From Fomitopsis serialis (taxonomy: Eukaryota > Basidiomycota > Agaricomycetes > Polyporales > Fomitopsidaceae): a stretch of DNA of 64,000 bases. Both the position numbers and the translations under genes were made by a program. The notes under the pieces were generated by a model that was not told the origin of the DNA, did no database searches, and was given only the letters and a program-made list of their open reading frames with translations. The DNA lies in contig NW_025954974.1 in NCBI RefSeq assembly GCF_022376445.1, positions 62,001 through 126,000 on the forward strand. Direction: 5' to 3'. The stretch's first letter is position 1. The number at the start of each line of letters is the position of its first letter. This document shows positions 34,987-47,312 of this stretch, piece after piece.

Positions 34987-37818
34987 TTATTGCTGCGCCT
35001 TCGCCTTCGCCGTCGCCGCCATCTGCAATACCAGTCAGTTCCACTCGAGAATGTCGCAGGCACCAGGGGGTACTCACCAGGTTCAGCGCCGAACCGGCCT
35101 TGAACCACCCAATCTGGCCCTCGTTGAAGCTGTGCGCAAGCGAGACTTCCTCCTTGGAGCCGTCGCTGTGCTTGAGCACCAGCGTAAGGTTCTTGCCAGG
35201 CGCGAAGGACTCGAGGCCGAGGATGTCGACGCGGTCGTCAGGGCGGACCTTCTCGTAGTCCTCGGAGTCGGCGAACGTGAGCGCGAGCATGCCCTGCTTC
35301 TTCAGGTTCGTCTCGTGGATACGGGCGAACGAGCGGGTGATGACAGCCATACCGCCGAGGAAGCGGGGCTCGAGAGCGGCGTGCTCACGCGACGAACCCT
35401 CACCGTAGTTGTGGTCACCGATGACGACCCACTTGATGCCGTGATCGCGGTAGTAGGCACCGGTCTGGGGAACTGCACCGTACTCGCCAGTGATCTGGTT
35501 CTTCACCTTGTTAGCCTCGCCGTTCTCAGAGTTGATGGCACCGATCAGGCAGTTTTCTACGCAGAGCCATCAGGAATAAGCACAGATCAAAGACAAGATA
35601 CTACGTACGAGAGATGTTCTCGAGGTGACCACGATACTTGAGCCAGGGACCACCAGCGGAGATGTGATCCGTCGCTGCAGATAATAATCATAAGCAAATC
35701 GAATCGCCAGGTGCTAGTGACAACACTTACTGCACTTGCCCTTGACCTTGATGAGGATGGGGAGGTCAGTGGGGGTCTTGCCATCCCAAGGAGCGAAGGG
35801 TGTGAGGAGCTGAAGACGGTCAGACTTGGGGTCGACGGCGACCTGGACGCTGGCACGGTCCTGCGGGGGAGGCTGGAAGGTGTTCTCTCCGGGGTCGTAG
35901 CCCTTCGGCGGGAGCTCAGCGCCAGTCGGGTCGACGAACTTGAACGGCTTGCCGTCGGCGCCCTTGAGGGTATCGTGAGGGGGTTGAAGCGGAGGTCACC
36001 GGCGAACGCGAAGGCGGTCACGATTCGGGGGAGGCGACGAAAGCGTGCGTGGCGGGGTTAGCGTCGTTACGCCGGTGAAGTTACGGTTGTAGGAGGTGAT
36101 GATCGAGTTGACTTCGCCCTTCTTGACGTCACGCCTTCCCACTGACCAATGCAAGGACCGCACGCGTTGGCGAGCACGATACCGCCAGCCTCCTCGAACG
36201 TCGCGATGTAGCCGTCGCGATCGATGGTCGCACGAACCTGCTCGGAACCGGGAGTAACCGTGAACTTGCTCTTGGTCGTCAGACCATGGTCGGCAGCTTG
36301 CTTGACGATAGAAACAGCGCGGGACATGTCCTCGTACGAAGAGTTGGTGCAAGAACCGATCAGAGCGACACGGAGATCAGCAGGCCAGTTGTTCTTCTCG
36401 ACAGCCTCCTTGAACTTCGAGATCGGAGTCGCCAAGTCGGGGTGAAAGGACCGTTGATGTGAGGCTCGAGCTCGGACAAGTTCTGAGAGACAGTCAGCGT
36501 CACTGCGAAAAAGACATGGACGAGTACCCACATCTCGACGTGCTCGTCATACTCGGCATTCTCGTCCGCCTGCAGGTTGTGCGAGAAGCTCTTGCATACT
36601 CCGCGATGTCGCCGCGCTTCGTGGCCTTGAGGTAGTCGACCATCCGGTGGTTGAAGGGGAAGATCGAGGTCGTTGCACCGATTTCAGCACCCATGTTGCA
36701 GATCGTAGCCATACCCGTGCACGACAGCGACTCAACACCAGGACCCTTGTACTCGACGATGGCACCGGTACCGCCTTTGACCGTGAGGATACCCGCAACC
36801 TTGAGGATGACATCTGTAGTCGCGTTAAGCACAGCCAAGGTCAGTAGTAGCGGTGGAAACATACCCTTAGGAGTAGTCCAGCCGCTGATTTGCCAGTCAA
36901 GTTGACACCGATGACCTTGGGGCACTTGAGCTCCCAAGGATACCAGCCATGACATCGACCGCATCAGCACCGCCGACACCGCAAGCAACCATACCGAGAC
37001 CGCCGGCGTTCGGCGTGTGCGAGTCCGTCCCGATCATGAGACCACCGGGGAAGGCATAGTTCTCAAGGATGATCTGGTGAATAATACCAGAGCCAGGCTT
37101 CCAGAAACCGAGACCGTACTGAATGAGGAGTAAGGCGCCCGCACTCGGAGGCACTGTCTATGACGCTTACCTTCGCCGTGGCGGTAGCCAAGAAGTCGTA
37201 GACTTCCTTGTTCGTGTTCACCGCGCGCGCGAGATCCTTCGGACCACCGACCTGGGCCTCAATCAAGTGGTCACAGTGGACGGTGGTCGGAACCGCGGCC
37301 GTGTCCATGCCTGCCGACATGAACTGCAGAATAGCCATCTATGCGGGGACATATGACGTCAAGCCGGGGCTGAGGTATTCGCATACGCTTAAGGGCCTCA
37401 CCTGGGCGGTAGCATCCTGGCACGCAACTCGCTGTGGAGAGGGTGAGCGGAGCAATGCGTAGCCGTGTTACAAACACGTACGTCAGGGCGCAGCTTGAGA
37501 TAACTCGTCCCGCGGACGATGTCCTGGTTGTGCGGGTCGTCGAGGTGACCGTACACAATCTTTTCGGACATAGTCACGGCCGCTTAGCCTGAGCGAGTCA
37601 GATGCGCGTCCGAGGGAACGAAGACCGGTTTGCCCACCTGTCGCGTACGATAGCGAGGTTGTCCTCGATGCGTTGGTAGTTGATGTACGCGTTAGGTTCG
37701 ACCAAGGACATGGCGACCTTCTTGTCGCCGATCTTGCCCTCGCGACGGTGGCCATACCGGCGGCCAGTCGCTGGACTGACCGCCACGCCTTCGCGGAGCG
37801 GGAGGAGAGGTTGAACAT
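34987..37818 (-). CDS. ACO1: Mitochondrial aconitate hydratase
   Basis: It isomerises citrate to isocitrate in the mitochondrial TCA cycle, using a 4Fe-4S cluster. The start [20 protein letters not shown] is an amphipathic presequence. Then come [102 protein letters not shown] and [18 protein letters not shown]. The cluster cysteines (GSC, CGPC) are present. Introns include 37,170-37,119 (GTAAGC/CAG) and one just before the last 14 residues ([11 protein letters not shown]). About ten single bases appear to be missing from conserved codons (see findings), so as printed the frame is broken. I regard it as a real gene in error-prone sequence; a recent pseudogene is the alternative. Confidence 0.88.
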
Positions 37819-38925
37819 CGTCGTAGGAGACGACGAGCGACAGCGAAGAGAGGGAGGGTAAAGACGTATGCCGGCAAACGCCGCGCTCCCTGACGAATTT
37901 ATGGGAGGTGATTGGGCCTTCGGACGAACGCCCCGAAGACGGCCGGCTCCCGCTCTTTCGCCGACTCGGAGTGCGTGCACGTGTCAACGTTCTGCCTCTT
38001 CGCCTCGCCGCCCCGGACGTCGACCCCATCGCTCCTCGTCGATCACCACCTTTCCTCGTCGTGCCCCGCGTAGTTGAGCCACGCTTCTCTGCTGCCGGTA
38101 CCACTCGCCGCTGCTGCTGCGTCTCGTCTGACGTCCGTTAGTCATGCGAACGTGCTGATACGGCCGTGTCTCCGGACTCGCCTATAAGTCCGCACGCGCA
38201 TTCCCACTCTCGCCTGTGCCGTCTGACAGGCACCGTTAGAGGCGAGGACAATCCTCTCGGGCGCGAAGACCGATCCAGCTGCAGCTCGCGCAGGATTGGC
38301 TGACAGTCCCGCAACTCCTCTTACCCGGTGTCGCTGCGGCGTTCGGCTTTCGTGAGGCCCAGAATGCGTGAAATGCTTGGTCGGGTCTCCTGTGACCTTA
38401 TTATCTTCGTCTGCGGGTCGTCTTGACCGTCCATGTATGTATGCCCTCCTCGTTTCTCTGTACCCCCTTGTCCTCTCGTGAATGGTGCGCGTCGATGGCT
38501 GGCTTTTGTGCGACACCAGAGCCCTTCATCCTCGCCGCCTTGTTGAGCGAATGCACCCCGATCATCTCCTGTACGCTGCTCTATTCAGTTTGCTGCCTAT
38601 CTGCTGAAGCCTGGTTCAGTGCTCTCAGTGCTTTCACGCCTACGTCAATGGCTCGGTCATCATGAAGCCGCAACGTGCAAGAATCCGATATCTCTGAGCG
38701 CGTACAGACTTGAAACCACGCCGCTTGATCGCATCGGAGACGAGTTGAGGACGTCGGTGAGTTGTCTATGTCAGATGCAGGAGGTTGCCCGTATGTCAGT
38801 CTTTCGAGGTGAGACGTTTAGAAGGATCTTTACGGCTGCGAAGGACATCTCGCATACATACAAGGGACGCCATCGCTACGCTCCGGCGGTTGAGTGAACA
38901 CCAATGTAATTAATGTCATGAACGA
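37819..38925. other. Aconitase upstream region and Helitron 3' flank
   Basis: No gene is recognised. The part nearest 37,818 should hold the aconitase promoter. The Helitron's 3' terminus must lie somewhere here or just downstream of its helicase stop at 38,926, but I could not identify a convincing CTRR end. Confidence 0.4.
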
Positions 38926-41900
38926 TCATAGTAGAAGCTCATCATAGGTAACATTCATAGTAGTGGATTCGCCGTGTTTGAGCAAAATTCGTGCATGGTC
39001 ACGGTGACGTATGCGCGAAAGGGCGGTGTACAGCTGCCCATGTGAAAACACGTGTCGCGTAAGGTCTACTCCCACTGCGTCAAGAGTTAGCCCTTGGCAG
39101 CTGTTGAAGGTCGTTGCATATGCCGGCGCAAGAGGAAACTGACGACGGAGGAGTGTATGACCCGAGGAAAGGGTGGTAGAGAATGTGATCCGAGGTATGA
39201 GGACATCTTCTTCATCGATGACACTGACACCTGCAATACCCCGTAGAATGCGGACTGTGACGAGACGGGGGCCAACCGCAATGACAACCACGCGAACGTT
39301 CTTGACCAAGCCACGGTCCAGGGAGAAATTGCGCAGCAAGCGGTAGACGGCGTTAACCTTCACGGTCAACGAGTGGGGAGGAAAACCTGCGGGATTCTGG
39401 CGGGCGACGTAGTCAAGTATGCTGTCGGGGGAGTCGATGCCGGCGTCGTCTGCCTCCTTCAGAGAGTCGGCCGCAAGGTATGTTCTGCTTGTCTCATCAA
39501 TACGGTCGAGAATGATGCTGTTGTATCGGTCAATCTGCCTATTGGTGGGAGCAAGAATGGAACGTTTCAGACAGGCGATGGGATTGGTGAGTACATGTGT
39601 CGGGAAGACGAAGTCGATCAGCTGCTGGTCATCGGATACATGTTGCAGGAGGTGCAGAGAGACTTCTGGACCTTCACCGTCACCGATAGCATCGACCATG
39701 TGCGCGAGCTCAACGTCGTCGGCATTGCGGATGGGTATGAGCAGGCGATGGATGTCAAGCCGGGCGAAGATAGGCGAAAGTCGTATGGATGCGTCGACGA
39801 CCTGAGCTCTACTTCCTTTGCGGACGACCGGACATGTCTGTCGAAAATCTCCCAGGAGTACGATAGGCTTTCCACCGAATGGTGAGTTGTTTGCTGTGAC
39901 TTGCCGTAGAGTGTCTTCGACACACGCCAGCACTGCTTTGTTTGCCATCGGAGCCTCATCCCAGATGATTAACGACGCCTCTCGCAGAAGCTCGCCTCGT
40001 GGTTGATGATAATCGACCTGACATTCAATCAGCTCATTGTTATCGTTCACAGGTACCTTTAGTGCGTCGTCAGTTGGCACCAATATCAAAGCGAATGGTC
40101 GGTGAAAGAAAGCTAAGTACCTTGAAGCATGAATGCGTCGTTCTACCTCCAGGATAAAGCTGAGCAGCATATGCAGCTGTTGCAGTGGGTAAGACGATGC
40201 GCCCGTGCCCGCGAAGGTGATCGCAAATTGCATTGACGAGGTACGTTTTCCCTCGGCCTGCTTTACCATCAATGAAGATGGCAAGTGGAGTCGAATTCAT
40301 CGCCGCTTGTACAACGTGGTGGAAGATGAGCCTCTGACCATCGTTCATGGACGCCAACGCGTGAGATGCTTGCCGACGTAGAGCTGCTTCTTGCGAACAC
40401 CACCGTTCGATCTCATGTTGCAGCTCGGGCATGCGGCTCGTCGGCTCAGGTAGACCAAACTCGCTCAAAGTCTTGCCGTACTCGCTGAGGTAGTGCCCTA
40501 GGTCCTGCAGAGCGTCGTTCAATCCGAGTGCATTGGCGTTGTTATGTCGCAGTGTGAAGTCGAAGGACATGTGTTCCGCAAACATTTCCCAGAGAGCGAG
40601 AGGTGTGTCGGCGCAATCATTGACCAATAGATGCACGAATAGAATGCGCAGCTGACGAGGCGTTCGGAGGTCGTGTACGGCTTCGAGAAAACACAACTCT
40701 GCTTCCTTTTTGTCTGCGAAGAGCCCGAGAGCGATGGCTGCGTCCTGGAACGATGGCATGACAACATCATCGACGGTGCGTAGTTCATCATATGACATTG
40801 CTGATCGATGTTGAAGGAGTGCCCGGATATAGAATCTCTCGCCTTCGTTAGGTCTAGCAGAGTGGATGCGGGCAATATGTGTCTTCTGTGCGCTTCGAAG
40901 GATGACGTGCATTGGGGAGGTATGCGAGGCCGTATGGCTTTCAACGTAGTAGTTCTCGCGATGTACGTGCGTGTTGCTGTACTTCGCCAATCGGAATAAG
41001 GTGAAGTACTCGGTATACGTCAATTGTGCGAAGCTCCTGACGTTACCATTGCTGAACGTGAAGCTGCCATGCGGCCGTGCGAAATAGTGGTCAAGAAGCG
41101 ACATGGTATCTGAGCCGTCGCTCGTGTGAGTCGCATAACGTCGATGTGTGGGCGAGCCAGCCAGATGAACAGGCAGTGCGGAGACAGCAGGGTCCTTCCG
41201 AGTGATGTGAAAGCCGAGGATGCGCCACGTCGCCTCACCAGCAGAAAGGTAACGCCCATTCCAATAGTCCTCGATCTCGTCGACAGGTGATTGATCATGT
41301 TCGGTCAAAACACTGTACTTTGCATGATCAGGACCTGCAACGACAACAGATGAGCACAATGGGGTCTAGGAGTGTGTTGCAGTGAGTCATACCTTTATGG
41401 ATGTATTTGAAGAGATACTGAAAGATATGTGACGTGCTCGCAGCCTCGAAGTTGAGGTGACACTGGAACTTGCGGAGGAGAGGAAGGCAGTGGGGTACGA
41501 CCATCCGGTCAGCATCTTTGCGTCGACGATAGTGAACGCGGCCCTGGGGATCAACCGTTGTCTGCTGTTGCACAGGTTGTGGGTAACCAAAACGGCAAAA
41601 GCGCTGACCATCTTGGGCGAGCCGCTGACAATACTTCGCGATGGGCTGTGATTCTGCGGGATGGCGGTGCTGCATGAATTTCTGGACGAGGTGGGCATCA
41701 CCAGTGTCTGCCGGAATTTCTGCTGAAATGACACTGTCGATGTATTGCGGATCGGAGCAGTCAGCAGCGTACTTGATGAGGATGTGAGCATGAGGTACGC
41801 CTCGTTTCTGGAACTCGACGACACGGATTAGGTATACGACGGGGCCCGCGTTAGGGAACATATGCCGCAGTTCCTTCTCCAAGATGGCGAGCTTTCGTTT

Positions 41901-43205
41901 GAACACGCGGCAAACGACAACGGGGATGTCCGCAAACGTCTGACCGGGACGAAGCTGTTCCGTGATCTCGGGCCATTCAGTGTTGCATGTCATCGTCACG
42001 AAGAACGTCGGTGCACCAAAGCGAGCGGCGATGGCGAGCGAGTCCGCTACCTGCTCGGATGCCCAACGGCGCGAGCCAAGAAAGGACGCGGGAAGGTAGA
42101 TGTTCTCTGTCTGCTCCACGTTGTCGGTACCCATGAGCTCGGCGTCATTCTGAAGGATGCGCCGCTGATTTTGGCGGATGTAATTCAGGCGACTCTCGAG
42201 GTTCCGACTGAACATGTCGACGACGTATTCGTTCGTCAGGCGGCCGAAGATGCGGAATCGCTCTTCGCGAAGAAGGCGAGCACGGTAGAACCAAATCTGG
42301 GTGGACACGTTATCGGCGTCAGGTGCGCTTCCGTTGTTGCTTGCTTGTATTGCACCACTGAGCTGCGTATCTTCAGGCGATCCAGTGACGCCCCAGCCTA
42401 GCGTGACATGGGGGAAGAACAGTGGGTATGCAAGAGGTTCCCATAGTTTGCTTGTCGTGGAGATGCGTTGGTTTGCGGAGTTGTTGGCACGGGATATGAT
42501 CATGGTGCGTGCACGAACATCAGATTGGATGGTGTTTTCATACGACATGATGGCTGCGATCTCGTTCGTCGTAGCTGCCTCATTGAGCACGAGATGGGCA
42601 GTGGGACAGCTCTCTCGGTCAAGTGACCCGAGTATGCGCAGCTGTTGAACCAAAGGGTTGTGGCGCAGAAGTGCGAGGCGTACGATGTCGATCCATGGCA
42701 GAGGAAGGGTGGACGCGATATCTTGGTGTGGCGAACGATCGCGCATGAAGCCATCGTACAATAGCCAGCGCACACCAGAATTGTCGTGCGTAGGACGAAT
42801 GCGATGGTAGATTTTCCCCTGGATGGCCATGAAGCCTGGTGGGCCATTTGTGGACGGAAATTGTGCAGTGGTCTCGAGGGATGCGAATGAGAAGATGAGA
42901 TTCAGAGACCGTGAAGCCGCTGAGATGCCAGGATGGGTGAGGAGAGGTGTGAACTCAAGTGGCAGTGGTGGCAGTGGTGAGACGTCGCTGAAATATTTTC
43001 CTCCCGGTCCACAACAAAAACCGGCGTCTTCACCGGTAAGCAGAGCAATCTTGCACGTCGGGCAGCGATGCTCAGAGCGGCCACGACGGGCTCCCCAATG
43101 CAGGCGTGGTGACGAGATGGGACCTATAGCCCAAAGGTCTGGTGAGGCCAGTGCCGTGGACATTGGTTCCGACGGTGGGCTTTCACGAAAACATAAGTTC
43201 TGCAT
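38926..43205 (-). CDS. Helitron Rep-helicase
   Basis: This rolling-circle transposase joins an HUH endonuclease to a Pif1-like helicase. Exons are 43,205-41,393, 41,334-40,121 and 40,056-38,926, giving 1,385 residues with no frame break. The N-terminus has a Cys-rich zinc-binding part (CPTCKIALL, then FCCGPGGKYF). The HUH motif is in KRGVPHAHILI and the catalytic tyrosines in FQYLFKYIHKG, split by the first intron. Helicase motifs are IDGKAGRGKTYL (Walker A), LIIWDEAPM (Walker B), VLLGDFRQTCPVV, ILAPTN and TFNSCQGLTLDAVGVDL. The open frame and intact motifs suggest a recently active element. Upstream exons may exist, because a TGCATGCAG acceptor lies just before the ATG. Confidence 0.93.
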
Positions 43206-45410
43206 GCACCTTTGTCAGATTGACCGTTGAATACTTACGTAGCAAGGGAGTTGCAGGCAATGGATGACTGCATTGAATTTCGAAGGATACGCACACACGA
43301 GAGTGCAATGGAGAAGATAGATGATTAGACTGGGAATGGTTGACTGTGTCTGCGATGTACAGCTTGGCAGATGGTGTTGTATGAAGTCGGAGACAATAGA
43401 AGAGGGTTACACATAGAGGCAGTAGTATAACAGGTTAGTACGATGCACAGCATGAGCCTGAGGCGACTACCAACAGGGGCATGTTACTGTAATGGAGTCT
43501 ATCATCTGGCATGCTGAACATGCATAGTAATATGGGTAGGGCCACGATGCTGAATCTCGGGCGTGATGTAACCGCAGTGAATGACGGTTGCAAGCGGCAG
43601 TGCGTGCGCGGGCAGCTCTGTACGCAGAGTTTGCGTTGCGTGGGTACGCGGACGTGCGATGTTTAATTTGCGCAGAGCGGCGAATACTGAACAATGACAT
43701 GTGGCGGGTAATGTTAGTGTACTGAAGTGCAACATTCGCCAGAGCGGGAATGGAACGTACAGCCTGCAGCAGCATTGCGAAGGATGCACATTGCAGAGTT
43801 GTTGTTGCAATGGTGCGCGGAGAGCGACTGTGAGTCGAAGATCTGTAGACATTGACGAATAATAAGATATTTTAAATGTCGGGCAGGCGTTCTGTGCGCT
43901 CCGACAAAGGAGATGAAGTACAGATGTGGACAATGCCCGAGATCAATGCCAAGATGAATATAAGAAAGCGGAAGTCTCATATGGGCATAACACCATTACG
44001 GCACGATACAAAGTACACGATCTAGATAATTGTAGATGGCACGAGGATCGACTGGTGGCACATACACACAGGGGCCACCGTGAGGACGAATAGTCAGAGT
44101 AGAATGATGAAGCGGTGGCTACCATTGAAGTAGGGCACTAATGTAAAGCCAATACGAATGAGCACGCTGGACAGCACCAATGTACGTGCAACTCACCTTG
44201 CATTATGGTAGCACATGTCGATAGTTGATGGCAGGCGCATCTCGGCATCATCTGCAGGCCATGTCGACAAAGGGCAGTCGTAGCGCTGCGAGAGGAACAG
44301 CGCAGGGCATTCACGGGCGTTAGTGGAGGCGTCGCCGTACGCAAAACGTAGCCCATGATTGTACAGTAAAGCACCATAGGAGTGGGACGGCGTCAGGGAG
44401 TATGAACAGCGCAAGAGACGTGCGAAATCACGAGGGTTGAACATGTAATCAGAAAGGATGTAGTGTTGAATGCAATGGTATGTGAACCAAAGAATAAAGT
44501 AAGAAAGCTGAATAGGGGCGTGTTGCAACGCAGGATCGGTGTGACGAATGATGAAAAAAATGCAATAACGTGCATGTAGTGGAGAACCCGTGTTGTGTTG
44601 AGGGGGAAGTTCAAGCCATAACCATAGTGCGCGCAACTTCAATGCTGCACGCGATAATCGATATGAGAAGCGGTTTGAGTTGTCCTGCATGGCCAGATGA
44701 GCTACATTTGCAGATATCGGCAGAGATGGCAACGCACCGCGAGCATATGACCAAGGGGAACGACAACATTGGAAATGCCATCTTCCCAGACAGAATTGAT
44801 CAAGGAACAAATACGGCGAGAGCCATAGAGAATCTTCACATCAGCGGTGTCTACAGGGCGATCATTGTACAACAGCAAATATTAAATGAGTTAATGTACA
44901 TCACGATGCAGCATAGAATGGCGTACCACGGACGATGCGTTGGACACCAGAATGATGCCACAGAAAAAGAAACAGTACAGTAGTATTGTTTGCCATGACC
45001 GAAGATAGAGACGAGACGGGTTGTCAAGAGGTGTACGGTGAGAGAAGGACACACGGCCAGCGTATAAGGAGCTGTGCATCACGATGTCTGAGAGAGATGC
45101 GATGAAAGAGATGTGGACGGAGATGAGCTCGGCGAGAGATGGCCCGGGGGCATAGTCAGGAGGGAAGAACTCGTGTGGGCAGAGACACACCGGGCAGCTA
45201 AGGTAGATAAAGTTTCATTGTGAGATAATGGTATTGTCAGGTCAGGAGTGTCGTATAGCATCGTGACCTGACCATGGGCACTCCCGGCGTGTTCGCCACC
45301 CTGTGCAGACTTGCCATGGCCGCAGAGTCGGCGGTGGCTGCGCAGGCGATCGGATGTCGTGGGCACGCTGACGCTCGCGCATGGAGTCTGGACGCAGACG
45401 GCTTGAGACG
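43206..45410 (-). other. Helitron interior without firm genes
   Basis: Minus-strand frames of up to 205 codons (for example 44,810-44,193) are Cys/His/Leu-rich and contain no motif that I recognise. They could be introns and untranslated sequence of a longer Helitron transcript. Confidence 0.35.
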
Positions 45411-45414
45411 GAGG

Positions 45415-45800
45415 TCAGGCTGCGAGGAGCGCGGGGAGGATTTGTTGGCCTTCTGGGTTGGGAACTTCACGTCTTCCGGGGAGGTACATGTCGTGAGCGC
45501 CGCATCTGCAGTGAACGTTGGCTTGAGGCGCAAGCGCCTGCCTAGATGACGTGTATGGGTTGTGGTAGTCGACGGTGGCAGCAGCGTGTAAGTTGGCCTC
45601 TGCGAGCTGCTCGTTGTACTCGTAGACGGACACGCCACTGGGGCGATAACCTCGATAGTGGGCGGTGGGTGGCGGGTGATGACGATGGCTGGTACTGCGT
45701 CTGCGGCGTCGTCGACATGGACGAAGGTGTGAAGAGGGCGGCGCGGGAGTGGGCAGGTGCGAGATGTAAGGAGCGGCGGTGGACATAGATGGTGTCCGAA
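45415..45800 (-). CDS. Possible N-terminal Helitron exon
   Basis: The minus-strand frame reads SGVSVYEYNEQLAEANLHAA, then NVHCRCGAHDMYLPGRREVP and a PNPEGQQILPALLA end. This style (an acidic helical segment, then a CRCG motif and a PNPxGxxxLPAL tail) resembles the N-terminal extension of basidiomycete Helitron proteins as I remember them. Splice connections to the Rep exon at 43,205 are not resolved. Confidence 0.4.
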
Positions 45801-46230
45801 CCAGTCAGGACCAACGAGCCAGCGAAGACACGGGGAGTCAGCACCTGTCTCCGGGGAGCCAAGGTGAAGCCCTAGCTCCGTGCTCGCACAGGCGGGCGTT
45901 GCTCCGTAAGTGGGAAAGGCGATCACGGCGGCACTGGGAGAGGCTGGCGCTGCGCAGGGTTGGGCGTGACGCGTGACGCGTGGTGCGCAGCGACAGCGGC
46001 TAGTTCCCATGCTAACGTTGTTGGCCTACATGCGCCCTGCGCAAGGTCCAGCAGGGAATAGCAAGGTCGAACGCGCTCATGCATGAACATAAAAATACAT
46101 ATCGCAATACAGTACATTCAACACGGCCACAGGTGATATAAGTACGAAGACTGATGCATACTGGCTGTACATTCTGACGTCAGGCGAATAGAACAAACAA
46201 AAGCCAATGATCAACGTACGACATGAACGT

Positions 46231-47312
46231 CAGGCAGCGCGGGCGCGTTTCTTCCCCTTCCGCTGAGAAGGAGAGTCTTCTGCATCCGCTTCAGGCACAT
46301 TACCATTGATTTCATCCGCAGGGGCTTCCGTGAGAGGAGACATTTCACGGAGATCGACAGGGAGAGGTAACTCAAGTGCAACTGCACTAGAGTTGTCGGC
46401 AGTAAGCGAAGAGGTCGAACGATGGTTTGCCGTGGGAGACGTCGACGATGAACTACAGCATGCAGATCAGAAAAGGATGGCAGAGGAAGTAAGAAGTGAC
46501 GCACGCAGATGGTGATACATTGGCGGTCACCCGAGCAGCCTGCGGCGATGCCGAGTGAACGTTGCCGCGACGTCTGCGACTGCGCGGAGTTTGAGGAGTG
46601 TTAGCAGTCGACGATCGACTGCCTCCGGGTAGAGTGCCACCTCCGACAGCAACAGGAGAGGGGCCGACGTTGAAAGAAATGAGCTCAAGGTCGACACCCA
46701 ACACGCCATCTGAACGCACGCGCGAGCATCGGCCGAGGAAAGATACGGTAGAGTTGGGGCAGGAGCAGGAACGGTAACCCATCGGGGCGAAGCGTCGTAT
46801 ATGCACCTAAGTGGGAGATTTGATGAAAGTGCGAAGAGACTGTGCTGTAATTACACTTACTGAATAGTAGACGTTTTACTTTCGTCGCGCACGCGCTCAT
46901 GGGCGACAACAGGGAATGACTTTGATTTGCCGTCTGCAAGGACATCAGGCGTGGACGCAACCGTTCCGATGCCGATGATGGTGGGCGGGAAGGACGGAAC
47001 ACTGTCATCGTATTCGTCCCCGAGAGATGGATCGCCGTAGAAAGGTGTGAGCTGGATAGCATCAAGCAAAGCCATGCCGGCAGAAGGGCAATAGGCACGC
47101 GCGATGACGTAAGCAATAGTGCTGTCAGGTAAGACAGTGTCGTTTGGAGGGCTGTACACGCGCAGCTCAGCCGGAATGTCGCTGCCATTCGAGCATTCGA
47201 TCAAGGTGGCGTAGTAGTTGTGGAACGTCGAAGTACCGCGTTGGCGGTTAGCGCTTGATGAACGACGGCCGTTGGTGAGGGCTAGAAAGCCGAAGAGAAG
47301 AAGGTTGGTCAT
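46231..47312 (-). CDS. Helitron-linked protein, possibly OB-fold/RPA-like
   Basis: Exon 1 (47,312 to about 46,860) starts MTNLLLFGFLALTNGRRSSS and contains CPSAGMALLDAIQLTPFYGD and VVAHERVRDESKTSTIQ. After GTAAGT...TTAG, exon 2 gives VSFLGRCSRVRSDGVLGVDL followed by ELISFNVG and an SR-rich stretch. A last exon ends in the basic SQRKGKKRARAA. I recognise this as a type of protein found repeatedly beside Agaricomycete Helitrons. An OB-fold single-strand-binding role is inference from that association and the beta-rich pattern. The last splice leaves the frame off by one, so a small error or a different junction is likely. Confidence 0.5.

Noticed and set aside
35711..36061. Plus-strand frames over aconitase
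   Set aside because: They mirror the codon-biased aconitase exons and have no independent motif.
38225..38265. Possible Helitron 3' end: small GAGGA-TTG-TCCTC hairpin followed by CTAA on the minus strand
   Set aside because: The next host base is C rather than the usual T, the stem is only 5 bp, and such motifs are common by chance.
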